The notes under the pieces were generated by a model. It had not been told where the DNA came from. It saw only the letters and a program-made list of their open reading frames with translations, and ran no database searches. The position numbers and the translations under genes are program-made. Positions 44,951 through 53,793 of a stretch of DNA of 64,000 nucleotides are shown here, piece after piece (positions within the stretch are counted from its first letter, which is position 1; each line of letters begins with the position of its first letter). The DNA is from JAWLFI01 sp964627995 (GTDB taxonomy: Bacteria; Bacteroidota; Bacteroidia; Chitinophagales; Saprospiraceae), in the NCBI GenBank assembly GCA_964627995.1, contig CAZVLN010000002.1:62001-126000 (forward strand), written 5' to 3'.

Positions 44951-45118
44951 GGGCGTGTCCCGGGTAGCTTATTTCGCTACCCGGGCCGGGCTATCCGTTT
45001 ATAGTCATGCTGCCTTGCGCCGGCATCCGTTCGGCTGCGGTGGGTTTCCGCCGGTCACCTCCTCGCTCTACGGCTGCTAGGCGCAGGGCAGCACGCCTGC
45101 CACTTCTATCCCTCACGC
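44951..45118 (+). repeat. GC-rich intergenic repeat, copy 3
   Basis: 168 bp starting 11 nt after the smc stop, same strand. Ends: GGGCGTGTCCC and CTATCCCTCACGC; inner block GGGCCGGGCTATCCG. First hairpin: CCGGGTAGC with GCTACCCGG, perfect 9 bp around a 6-nt loop. Second: TGCTGCCTTGCGCC (45008-45021) with GGCGCAGGGCAGCA (45080-45093), 14 bp with one G-T pair, enclosing a smaller hairpin GCGG/CCGC. A short frame crosses it but looks like a by-product of composition. The rest of 44940-45271 is AT-rich and carries the thyA -7 box. Confidence 0.82.
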
Positions 45119-45240
45119 AAAAGACAGTTTATAATTCCTACTGCCGTTTACTTGTAAGGGCTTTGGGATATAAAAGACTCGATAGGACAAAATTATAATC
45201 ACATATGGGAAAAAAATTATATAAAAATTAACAATATATT

Positions 45241-45248
45241 TATATTTG
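45241..45248 (+). promoter_or_regulatory. thyA: -7 box of thyA
   Basis: TATATTTG, exact TAnnTTTG match, 23 nt before the thyA ATG. The sequence upstream is a long AT-rich tract without a clear -33 element. Confidence 0.5.
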
Positions 45249-45271
45249 CATCACTATACTAAAACTAGTCT

Positions 45272-46066
45272 ATGCGAACGTATTTGGATTTGCTCGATGA
45301 TATCATAACAAATGGAATAGACAAATCCGATCGAACTGGAGTAGGGACTAGATCAGTATTCGGACGCCAAGTCCGATTCGATCTAAACGAAGGTTTCCCC
45401 CTGCTAACAACTAAAAAGGTCCACTTAAAGTCTATTATTTACGAGTTACTCTGGTTTTTAAAAGGGGATACTAACGTAAAATATTTGCAAGAGCACAATG
45501 TTCGTATCTGGAATGAATGGGCGAAAGAAGATGGAAGCCTGGGACCAATTTACGGTCGCCAATGGCGAAGTTGGCCGGACGGATCTAAAGAAGGCATTGA
45601 CCAAATTCAACAAGCTATTGAAACGATAAAGACCAAGCCGGACTCCCGAAGAATTGTTGTCAGTGCATGGAATGTGGCCGAACTAGAGGAGATGCAACTC
45701 AATCCATGTCATGTGATGTTTCAGTTTTACGTGGCAGAGGGGAAATTATCCTGTCAGTTATATCAGAGATCAGCGGATGTTTTTTTAGGTGTTCCTTTTA
45801 ATATAGCCTCGTATAGCTTACTTACCATGATGATAGCTCAAGTTTGTGATCTAGAGGTAGGTGATTTCGTACATACATTTGGGGACCTTCATTTATATAC
45901 AAATCATTTTGAGCAAGCTCGGTTGCAGTTAAGCCGAGAACCCAGGCAATTGCCAACAATGAAATTGAACGAAAACATAAAGAATATTAATAAATTTAGC
46001 TTTGAGGATTTTCAATTATTGAACTATAATCCTCATCCGCCGATAAAGGCAAAAGTGGCAGTGTGA
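45272..46066 (+). CDS. thyA: Thymidylate synthase
   Basis: A 264-residue enzyme that methylates dUMP to dTMP with methylenetetrahydrofolate, exactly the length of E. coli ThyA. Seen: SDRTGVGTRSVFGRQVRFDL (~19-38), the catalytic Cys146 in LNPCHVMFQFYV, SCQLYQRSADVFLGVPFNIASYSLL (~160-185), and HLYTNHFEQA (~207-216). dihydrofolate reductase (folA), often adjacent, is not here. The next operon begins about 160 bp downstream. Confidence 0.97.
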   Translation: MRTYLDLLDDIITNGIDKSDRTGVGTRSVFGRQVRFDLNEGFPLLTTKKVHLKSIIYELLWFLKGDTNVKYLQEHNVRIWNEWAKEDGSLGPIYGRQWRSWPDGSKEGIDQIQQAIETIKTKPDSRRIVVSAWNVAELEEMQLNPCHVMFQFYVAEGKLSCQLYQRSADVFLGVPFNIASYSLLTMMIAQVCDLEVGDFVHTFGDLHLYTNHFEQARLQLSREPRQLPTMKLNENIKNINKFSFEDFQLLNYNPHPPIKAKVAV

Positions 46067-46126
46067 AAGAATTAAATGAGACTCTATTTAGATGAATTCT
46101 AAATAAAATCGATTCTGATGCCAATA

Positions 46127-46157
46127 TTGGTTAAAGAGAGAAAGGGTTCTATTTTTG
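46127..46157 (+). promoter_or_regulatory. Promoter of the alternative complex III / oxidase operon
   Basis: TATTTTTG at 46150-46157 matches the -7 box, with TTGG at 46127-46130 exactly 19 nt upstream as the -33 element. It would give a leader of about 63 nt before actA. No operator site is recognised. Confidence 0.55.
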
Positions 46158-46225
46158 AGTGACCAAATAATCTCGGTTGGAGATAAATATAAAGACTACG
46201 ATTGACTATACAATAGACACTAGAT

Positions 46226-47686
46226 ATGAACAATAAGCTGCTATCATTATGTGTGTTTTTACTTTCGCTTTCCCTTATGACTATTCAAGCATATGCGCAA
46301 GAAGGAGAGGGAGAGGGAAGTGAAGCCACAACTACAAGTGTTGATCTGGATGCGGGAAAAAGTTTGTTCCGCTCACAGTGTGCTTCCTGCCACAACAAAA
46401 ACATGAAGGACGACTTGACAGGTCCTGCTTTAGGCGGTACACAGGAGAGATGGGCAGAATATCCGCGGGAAGATTTATATACTTGGATTCGATACTCTCA
46501 ACGATTAATATCTGAGGGACACCCAAGAGCTAATGAATTGTGGGATGAATGGAAACCCACAGTTATGAATAATTTCCCTAATCTGACTGATCAGGAAATT
46601 GAGAATGTATTAGCTTATATCAAAGGAGTTTATGAAGGAACATATCCACCTAAAGCAGCTGGCGAGCAGGTAGCTGCAGTTGAAACAGAAAGTGATGATG
46701 AGTCATCTAATACTTTCCTATTCATAACGCTTGCTCTTATCTTATTCGTTCTTGCCTTTGTGCTGGCTCGAATTATTAATGTTCTAAACGCTATTGCACG
46801 TGCAAAAGTAGAAGGAACGGTTGCACCCTCTCAATCCATCTGGCAAATACTTACCTCTAAATCAGTTATAGGACTTCTGATTTTTGCATTGGTAGTGGTA
46901 GGAGGCTACACAACTGTAAATAATGCAATAAATTTAGGTAGGCAACAAGGCTATGCTCCCCAGCAGCCCATTAAGTTTTCTCATGAAACGCATGCAGGCC
47001 TGCACAAAATCGACTGTCAATATTGTCATGATGGTGCGCGGAGAAGTAAACACTCCGTTATTCCTGCTGCGAATACCTGCATGAACTGCCATAGAGCGAT
47101 CAAGAAAGGGTCGAAGTACGGTACACAAGAATTGACTAAAGTTTTTGCATCTATCGGATATAATCCTATTAATGATACATATATAGAGGATTACGAAAAG
47201 ATGTCTAATGAGGAATTAGCAGAAGTCTATAAAGAATGGATTGAAGCGGAATATGTTAAGGACAATGAACTTGATATCATCGACGAGGAAGGTAAGCTTG
47301 TTCGGGATGATCAGTGGAATGAAATTGTCAACTCATTAACAAATGAACAAAAATCATCTGTAACTGGCCCGATCGAATGGGTTCGCATACACAATATGCC
47401 TGACCACGTGTATTTCAATCACGCGCAACACGTCACCTCAGGACAAGTGGAATGTGAACAATGCCACGGCGCTGTAGAAGAGATGGAAGTGTTAGCTCAG
47501 TATGCGCCATTGTCAATGGGGTGGTGCATTAATTGCCACAGGCAATCTGAAGTAAAAGGATTTAAAGATAATCCGTACTATCATAAAGAATTTGAACATT
47601 ATCACAATGAATTGCAGAATGGTGAGCGCGAAAAAGTGACAGTAGAGGATATCGGCGGCTTAGAGTGCCAAAAATGTCATTATTAA
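46226..47686 (+). CDS. actA: Alternative complex III subunit A, hexahaem cytochrome c
   Basis: A 486-residue membrane-bound multihaem cytochrome that passes electrons from the ActB/ActC core to ActE or the oxidase. A signal peptide leads to a monohaem cytochrome c domain with CASCH (~52-56) and a Met ligand region, a transmembrane part (~164-235 with two hydrophobic stretches), then a pentahaem domain with CQYCH, CMNCH, CEQCH, CINCH and CQKCH at the very C-terminus. Six CxxCH motifs in all. First gene of the respiratory operon. Confidence 0.92.
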   Translation: MNNKLLSLCVFLLSLSLMTIQAYAQEGEGEGSEATTTSVDLDAGKSLFRSQCASCHNKNMKDDLTGPALGGTQERWAEYPREDLYTWIRYSQRLISEGHPRANELWDEWKPTVMNNFPNLTDQEIENVLAYIKGVYEGTYPPKAAGEQVAAVETESDDESSNTFLFITLALILFVLAFVLARIINVLNAIARAKVEGTVAPSQSIWQILTSKSVIGLLIFALVVVGGYTTVNNAINLGRQQGYAPQQPIKFSHETHAGLHKIDCQYCHDGARRSKHSVIPAANTCMNCHRAIKKGSKYGTQELTKVFASIGYNPINDTYIEDYEKMSNEELAEVYKEWIEAEYVKDNELDIIDEEGKLVRDDQWNEIVNSLTNEQKSSVTGPIEWVRIHNMPDHVYFNHAQHVTSGQVECEQCHGAVEEMEVLAQYAPLSMGWCINCHRQSEVKGFKDNPYYHKEFEHYHNELQNGEREKVTVEDIGGLECQKCHY

Positions 47687-47718
47687 TCTCATTCATCTAA
47701 TCTAGGAATGTATATACA

Positions 47719-50700
47719 ATGAAGAATAACGATAATATCTGGGTAGGAACAAAAGACTTAAATGGCGATAAAGATTTTGTAGAAACTAGCCAAAAAGAGT
47801 TTTTCGAGCTGCCTGTAGCAAACGAAATGGCAAAAGATGAGTCCGATAGCGGACTAAAATCTAATCGTAGAGACTTCTTAAAGTATCTAGGATTCGGATT
47901 AGGCGCAGCGACTGTAGCTGCTGCATGTGAGACGCCTGTTCGTAGAGCAATTCCCTACGTTAGCAAACCGGACGCCATCGTTCCCGGAGTGGCAAATTAT
48001 TACGCATCCAGTTTTGTAAACGGAACAGACTTTGTTCCTGTGTTAGTCAAAACAAGAGAAGGACGTCCAATTAAAATTGAGGGTAATAAACAATCTCCAA
48101 TTACACAGGGCGGGACTAGTGCTCGGGCACAAGCTTCAGTTTTAGAGCTATATGATTCTACGCGAATAAAAAACCCCGGAAAGATTAGTGGTGGTAAAGT
48201 GAGCGAAATGTCATGGAGTGATTTGGATAAAAAGGTAGGTGAGTATTTAGCTCCAGGGGCGCAAATTCGATTTGTAGCTCCATCTACGCATAGTCCGTCC
48301 ATGAAATCTGCATACAAGGACTTTAATTCAAAGTTTCCCAACTCAAAATGGATTGCTTACGATGCCAACTCTAACTCTGCATTGTTATTAGCGAATAAAA
48401 AAGACTTCGGTCAAAAAGCACTTCCTTCTTATCGATTTGACAAAGCCGATGTTATTGTGAATTTTGGCGCCGACTTTTTAGGAAGTTGGATTTCCCCTGT
48501 TGAATACGCTAAGCAATGGAGTAAAAAGCGGAAAATAAAAGATTACAAAAAGCCTGAAATGTCGCGAATGATTGCTTTTGAATCATTCATGTCCTTAACG
48601 GGGTCCAATGCGGATAGTCGGGTTCTTATAAAGCCTTCTGAGCAAGGGCTCGCCATAGCCAAATTACACAATGAAATAGCTAAGTCCAAAGGTGCTTCTC
48701 AGGTTACTATTTCTGGACAGTTGAGTTCAGAAAAAGCAGAGAAGGGCGTGAAGGCTGCAGCCCAGGATTTATTGACAGCTAGCCGATCAGGTAAAAATAC
48801 CCTTATAGTCTCTGGATCCAATAATACCGCAGAGCAGCAATTGGTTAACCACATTAACTACCTGCTTGGAAATTATGGCACAACTATTTTATGGGATCGC
48901 ATGACTCAGACGAGTCAGACTGTAGATTCAGATATGAACACCTTTGTAGATGAGGTCAAGAATGGTCGAGTTGATGCTGTGGTTTTTCTGGGTAATGTCA
49001 ATCCAGTCTATACACACCCGAGAGGAGCTGAACTTAAAGAGGCATTAAAAAATGTTAGTCTATCTATATCGACAAGTATTTTGCCAAATGAGACTTTTGC
49101 TTCTTGTTCTCATGCAGCTCCTGAGCCCCACTATTTAGAATCCTGGGGTGATGCAGAACCTAAAACAGGTCATTACGGATTTATTCAACCTACGATAGCT
49201 CCCTTATTCAATTCCAGAAATGCCATTTTATCTCTTATGAGTTGGAGCGGGCAAATGGAAGGGGATGTAGAGGATTATACCGAAGCCTCATACCAATACA
49301 TACGTTCAGTTTGGGAAAAAAATGTATTCCCCAATCAAAATGAATTTATGAGTTTCCGTTCATTTTGGGATAATGCTCTTCATGAAGGTTTCTTCGAGGT
49401 TTCTCCCTCAGTGAAACAGGTAATATATGCGGGATCTGTAAATGGGCTGGGCAGTCAAATTAATAAACCCAATGGGTCTGGTTTAGAGATTGCATTCTTT
49501 GAAACTGTTAATTTGGGAGATGGATCATATGCAAATAACCCATGGTTGCAGGAGATGCCAGATCCATTAAGCCGGACGGTTTGGGATAATTGCCTAAATA
49601 TTCCCGTCGAATGGGATGGAGGCAATACCATTGATGGGTGGAAAAAATTAGAAGATGGTAATATCGTAGCTATTAAAAATGATTCGTTAGAGAAGGATGT
49701 TACGGTAGTTCAGCAATACGGAATGAAAAAGGAAACGGTTGCTATTGCTATCGGATACGGACGCGAAGTGTCTGGACGATCTGGAGCCGGTGTTGGGGTA
49801 AATATTTATCCGATGTGCCCTATTGATAAAGATGGCAATGTCCAATATTTTTCAGCAATTGATGTAAGTGATAAAAAAGGGGTTGATGATACGTTTGCTA
49901 GTGTGCAGTATCACCACACTTTTGGTGTTTCCGATAAAGATCCTGATTCTGGTGAAACCATAAATGTCGATGAGAAAGCTATTGTAACGCTTTCAGAAGG
50001 GTATCAAGGATCAATTACTGATCGGACTATTATTCGTCATGCAGACGCTGCTCAGTTAGAGAAAGCTGTGCATGATTTAGAACACGAAAGAGAACATCAC
50101 CAATACCTTAATGAGCAATCGCTTTATCCCGGTCATGAAGATCTTTATAATAAGGGCCATAAATGGGAATTGAGTGTTGATTTAAGTGCTTGTATCGGTT
50201 GTGGAGCTTGTCAGGTAGCTTGTATTTCCGAAAACAACGTTCCCGTTGTTGGGAAAAGTGAAGTGAAAAAGCATCACGAGATGACCTGGTTGCGTATCGA
50301 CCGATATTTTTACGGAGACTTTGAAAGCCCCAATACGGCTTATCAACCTATGATGTGTCAGCATTGTGACAACGCACCTTGTGAAAATGTATGTCCTGTA
50401 GCTGCTACAAATCACAGTAGTGAGGGGCTAAACCAAATGACTTATAATCGCTGTATCGGTACAAGGTACTGCGCAAATAACTGTCCATACAAAGTACGTC
50501 GTTTCAATTGGTTGGATTATACAACTGCCGACCTTTGGGGGCTAAATGAAAATAAAGTGTTTGAAGGAGATGATGAGCCATTCTACGCGGATAATTTGAC
50601 GCGAATGGTCCTAAATCCGGATGTTACTGTGCGAACGAGAGGAGTTATTGAAAAATGTAGTTTCTGTGTTCAGCGCATACAAGAAGGTAAACTTAGAGCT

Positions 50701-50934
50701 CGGACCGAAAGGCGAGGACTGCGAGAAGCAGATATTACAACAGCATGTGCCTCTGCCTGTCCAACAGGAGCAATTCAGTTTGGGGATGTAAATAATCCTG
50801 AATCTGAAGTCAAGAAGGATAAAGAAAGTCCGCTTACTTATTACGCATTGGAAGAGGTTAACACCCAATCCTCAGTGGGATACAAAATGAAGGTAGTTAA
50901 CCGAAATCCCGATATTAATAACGTAGATGCTTAA
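47719..50934 (+). CDS. actB: Alternative complex III subunit B, iron-sulfur protein
   Basis: A 1071-residue periplasm-facing protein fusing a molybdopterin-oxidoreductase-like domain (~60-790) to a ferredoxin domain with four cluster motifs. The N-terminus has a Tat-type signal NRRDFLKYLGFGLGAATVAAAC (residues ~49-70). Clusters: CIGCGACQVAC (~825), CQHCDNAPCENVCP, CIGTRYCANNCP and CSFCVQRI with CASACPTGAI. As in other ActB proteins, no molybdopterin is expected to bind. It carries electrons from quinol to the ActA haems. Confidence 0.93.
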   Translation: MKNNDNIWVGTKDLNGDKDFVETSQKEFFELPVANEMAKDESDSGLKSNRRDFLKYLGFGLGAATVAAACETPVRRAIPYVSKPDAIVPGVANYYASSFVNGTDFVPVLVKTREGRPIKIEGNKQSPITQGGTSARAQASVLELYDSTRIKNPGKISGGKVSEMSWSDLDKKVGEYLAPGAQIRFVAPSTHSPSMKSAYKDFNSKFPNSKWIAYDANSNSALLLANKKDFGQKALPSYRFDKADVIVNFGADFLGSWISPVEYAKQWSKKRKIKDYKKPEMSRMIAFESFMSLTGSNADSRVLIKPSEQGLAIAKLHNEIAKSKGASQVTISGQLSSEKAEKGVKAAAQDLLTASRSGKNTLIVSGSNNTAEQQLVNHINYLLGNYGTTILWDRMTQTSQTVDSDMNTFVDEVKNGRVDAVVFLGNVNPVYTHPRGAELKEALKNVSLSISTSILPNETFASCSHAAPEPHYLESWGDAEPKTGHYGFIQPTIAPLFNSRNAILSLMSWSGQMEGDVEDYTEASYQYIRSVWEKNVFPNQNEFMSFRSFWDNALHEGFFEVSPSVKQVIYAGSVNGLGSQINKPNGSGLEIAFFETVNLGDGSYANNPWLQEMPDPLSRTVWDNCLNIPVEWDGGNTIDGWKKLEDGNIVAIKNDSLEKDVTVVQQYGMKKETVAIAIGYGREVSGRSGAGVGVNIYPMCPIDKDGNVQYFSAIDVSDKKGVDDTFASVQYHHTFGVSDKDPDSGETINVDEKAIVTLSEGYQGSITDRTIIRHADAAQLEKAVHDLEHEREHHQYLNEQSLYPGHEDLYNKGHKWELSVDLSACIGCGACQVACISENNVPVVGKSEVKKHHEMTWLRIDRYFYGDFESPNTAYQPMMCQHCDNAPCENVCPVAATNHSSEGLNQMTYNRCIGTRYCANNCPYKVRRFNWLDYTTADLWGLNENKVFEGDDEPFYADNLTRMVLNPDVTVRTRGVIEKCSFCVQRIQEGKLRARTERRGLREADITTACASACPTGAIQFGDVNNPESEVKKDKESPLTYYALEEVNTQSSVGYKMKVVNRNPDINNVDA

Positions 50935-50971
50935 CTTGTTATAAAAGAAATCATTAGGAAAATATAATTGA

Positions 50972-52384
50972 ATGAGTGCGATAACTTCACCAATTCGAGA
51001 ACCATTAGTAAAAGGTAATAAGAATTACCACCAGATTACGGAGGACATTTGTGCGCCAACCGAGCGTGCACCATCCGTTGCCTGGGTGTTAGCCTTTATG
51101 GTTTCTGTCGGCTTTTTAGCCCTGTTTGCCTTTACCGTAATATGGACTATTTGGATAGGCATCGGTAGTTGGAATCTCAATCGAACCATTGGATGGGGTT
51201 GGGATATTACCAACTTTGTATGGTGGGTAGGTATTGGTCATGCCGGCACGTTGATTTCAGCTATTCTTTTACTCTTCCGTCAAAAGTGGCGTACAGGTGT
51301 GAATCGAGCTGCTGAAGCGATGACTATTTTTGCAGTGATGTGCGCGGGACAATTTCCATTAATTCACATGGGCCGTATTTGGCTTGCTTTCTTCGTTTTC
51401 CCTTATCCAAATACAAGGGGGCCACTTTGGGTTAATTTCAATTCGCCTCTTTTGTGGGATGTATTTGCTATTAGTACCTACTTTACTGTATCCCTGCTCT
51501 TCTGGTATACCGGCCTGGTTCCAGATTTTGCAACAGTAAGAGACAGAGCAAAAGGCATACGTAAAAAACTTTATAATGTTTTGTCTTTTGGGTGGACTGG
51601 ATCAGCGAAACACTGGCAAAGATGGGAATCACTTTCCCTCGTACTAGCTGGATTAGCTACACCACTTGTTTTGTCTGTGCATACTATTGTAAGCTTTGAC
51701 TTTGCCACATCCGTAATCCCTGGTTGGCATACTACAATATTTCCGCCTTATTTCGTTGCCGGAGCCATTTTTTCAGGTTTTGCTATGGTTCAAACTCTGA
51801 TGTTGATGGTTCGAAAGGTTTTGAAATTACAAGATTATATTACTATAGGTCACATTGAGAGTATGAATAAGGTGATCTTACTTACAGGAACTATTGTAGG
51901 TGTAGCTTACTTGACAGAGCTTTTTATAGCGTGGTATTCCGGGTATGTATATGAACAATTCGCTTTTTATAATAGAGCTTTGGGCCCTTATTGGTGGGCT
52001 TATTTCGCAATGATGACTTGTAACCTGGTTTCGCCTCAAATATTTTGGTTCCGAAATATGCGTCGTAACGTCTTTGTAACCTTTGTTATGTCCATTTTTG
52101 TGAATATCGGAATGTGGTTTGAGCGATTTGTTATTATCGCGACAACTTTAGCAAGAGATTATTTGCCATCTAGTTGGAGTTATTACGTTCCTAGTTGGGT
52201 CGAAGTTGGTATCTTCTTAGGAAGCTTAGGATTATTCTTTACACTTTTCCTGATTTTCGTGCGGGTGGCTCCAGTGGTTGCAATCGCTGAAATTAAGTCA
52301 ATATTAAAGTCCAATGGAGACCAGTATGTAGAGCAAAACAAAAAATATATTGAGGAAAAGCAATTTTCCGGTCAACAAGTATAA
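50972..52384 (+). CDS. actC: Alternative complex III subunit C, NrfD-like quinol-binding membrane protein
   Basis: A 470-residue integral membrane protein of the NrfD/PsrC family with about ten helices. It should hold the menaquinol-binding site and possibly a proton path. Family blocks: NFVWWVGIGHAGTLISAILLLFRQKWR (~78-104), CAGQFPLIHMGR (~123-134) and SFDFATSVIPGWHTTIFPPYFVAGAI (~243-268). It is the partner of ActF, a second NrfD-like protein of the operon. Confidence 0.93.
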   Translation: MSAITSPIREPLVKGNKNYHQITEDICAPTERAPSVAWVLAFMVSVGFLALFAFTVIWTIWIGIGSWNLNRTIGWGWDITNFVWWVGIGHAGTLISAILLLFRQKWRTGVNRAAEAMTIFAVMCAGQFPLIHMGRIWLAFFVFPYPNTRGPLWVNFNSPLLWDVFAISTYFTVSLLFWYTGLVPDFATVRDRAKGIRKKLYNVLSFGWTGSAKHWQRWESLSLVLAGLATPLVLSVHTIVSFDFATSVIPGWHTTIFPPYFVAGAIFSGFAMVQTLMLMVRKVLKLQDYITIGHIESMNKVILLTGTIVGVAYLTELFIAWYSGYVYEQFAFYNRALGPYWWAYFAMMTCNLVSPQIFWFRNMRRNVFVTFVMSIFVNIGMWFERFVIIATTLARDYLPSSWSYYVPSWVEVGIFLGSLGLFFTLFLIFVRVAPVVAIAEIKSILKSNGDQYVEQNKKYIEEKQFSGQQV

Positions 52385-52390
52385 ATTATT

Positions 52391-52921
52391 ATGGGAAAGA
52401 CAAATGTGATTTTTGGTCTGTACGACGACGAAACGGACTTGTTGTCTGCAGTTAGAACAGCAAAAGAGAAGCATCTGGAGATAATGGATGTATTTACTCC
52501 TTTTCCGGTCCATGGTTTAGATCCCATTTTAGGACTGAAGGAGTCTCGCTTGCATATTGTTGGATTTATATTTGGTATGATTGGAACCATTACAGCTTTT
52601 GGTTTTATGACTTGGGCTTTGGCATCCGATTGGCCGATTATTTATGGAGGTAAGCCTTATTGGCCTGTCCCGTCTTTTATTCCTGTAACTTTCGAACTTA
52701 CGGTTCTTTTTGCAAGTATTGGAATGGTAGTTACCTTTTATACGGTTTGTGGAATGGGCCCTGGTGTAAGTAATCCAACGCTTCACGATAGAATTACAGA
52801 TGATAAGTTTTGCGTAGCATTTCAATTATCGGAAGGAGAGGAGAAAGGGGAAGAAAAAAATAAATACGAAGAATATTTTGAATCTACCGGAGCAACTCTG
52901 GTCGAAACAAAAACGATATAA
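52391..52921 (+). CDS. actD: Alternative complex III subunit D (DUF3341)
   Basis: A 176-residue membrane protein of the DUF3341 family. Two transmembrane helices (~57-79 and ~97-121) follow a soluble N-terminal part with the family pattern VFTPFPVHGLDPILGLKESRL. In known complexes ActD packs beside ActC. A C-terminal acidic stretch (SEGEEKGEEKNKYEEYF) follows. It lies 6 bp after actC and 10 bp before the ActE start. Confidence 0.92.
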   Translation: MGKTNVIFGLYDDETDLLSAVRTAKEKHLEIMDVFTPFPVHGLDPILGLKESRLHIVGFIFGMIGTITAFGFMTWALASDWPIIYGGKPYWPVPSFIPVTFELTVLFASIGMVVTFYTVCGMGPGVSNPTLHDRITDDKFCVAFQLSEGEEKGEEKNKYEEYFESTGATLVETKTI

Positions 52922-52931
52922 AAAATTGGTC

Positions 52932-53756
52932 ATGAACGTACGGCAATATATACAGCAAGCTCTTTTATTCGGTTGTTTCATTCTTTTGATGTATGCTTGT
53001 TCTCCAGCCGAAGGAGATTATCCGGGGCGAGATTATGTCCCTGACATGAAGCACAGTATAGCTTACGAGTCTAATTACTATGACTATTATAGCTACAATA
53101 CCTGGGGTTCAGAAAATGAATATCATAAATTTGCAAATCCTCGCAAACCTGTAGATCGGACTATACCCAGAGGATATGCTGGAGTCGCTCAGAATGATCA
53201 GGTAATAAATTCTGATGGCCAGAGACGTGTTGACCACGAAAGAGCTCCTAACGGCTTTGTTCCTTACTATTACGAAGATACAGAAGAAGAGCGTACTCGA
53301 GCTACTCAAGAAATCACTGTTAATCCGTTCCCTATCAGTGAGGAAGGATTGGAAAAAGGCAAACTGCTCTATGACATTAATTGTGGTATTTGTCACGGTG
53401 AAGAAGGCAATGGTTTAGGATATTTGGTTCGTGATGATGGCGGAGTGTATCCTGCCCAACCAGCCAATCTTATTTCTGATGAGTTTATAGCTGCTTCACC
53501 GGGCAGGTTTTATCACTCTATTATGTATGGTAAAAATGTCATGGGCGCATACAAAGATAAGCTCTCTTACAAAGAACGATGGGACGTTATTCATTACATT
53601 CGTTCCCTGCAGGCAGATGAAAAAAAATTAGCATATTCCGCTGAAGAAAATACCTTAAACAATTATGGTGTTCCTTCAGTAGATATGGATAGTCAGCCGG
53701 ACAGCCTTAGTGGAGCAGAGGATATGAATGAGGTAATTGGAAGTATAGTAGATTAA
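52932..53756 (+). CDS. actE: Alternative complex III subunit E, monohaem cytochrome c lipoprotein
   Basis: A 274-residue lipoprotein: signal peptide with lipobox MYAC (Cys ~23). One haem site, CGICHGEEGNG (~151-161), and a C-terminal Met-containing region (YGKNVMGAYKDKLSYKERWDVIHYIRSLQ) that should give the axial Met. It passes electrons from ActA towards the oxidase. The frame extends back to 52878 inside actD, but the signal peptide fits ATG 52932. Confidence 0.92.
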   Translation: MNVRQYIQQALLFGCFILLMYACSPAEGDYPGRDYVPDMKHSIAYESNYYDYYSYNTWGSENEYHKFANPRKPVDRTIPRGYAGVAQNDQVINSDGQRRVDHERAPNGFVPYYYEDTEEERTRATQEITVNPFPISEEGLEKGKLLYDINCGICHGEEGNGLGYLVRDDGGVYPAQPANLISDEFIAASPGRFYHSIMYGKNVMGAYKDKLSYKERWDVIHYIRSLQADEKKLAYSAEENTLNNYGVPSVDMDSQPDSLSGAEDMNEVIGSIVD

Positions 53757-53793
53757 TAAAGACCAAGTTTAAAAAAACGAAGAATATCAAAGC

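Noticed and set aside
45007..45198. 63-codon frame over the third GC-rich repeat
   Set aside because: It follows the repeat's inverted arms and is rich in Arg/Ala/Pro from GC composition; the other copies do not conserve a frame.
46226..47686. Fusion of a monohaem cytochrome to ActA as a novelty
   Set aside because: A six-haem ActA with an N-terminal cytochrome domain is known from Bacteroidota complexes, so it is expected.
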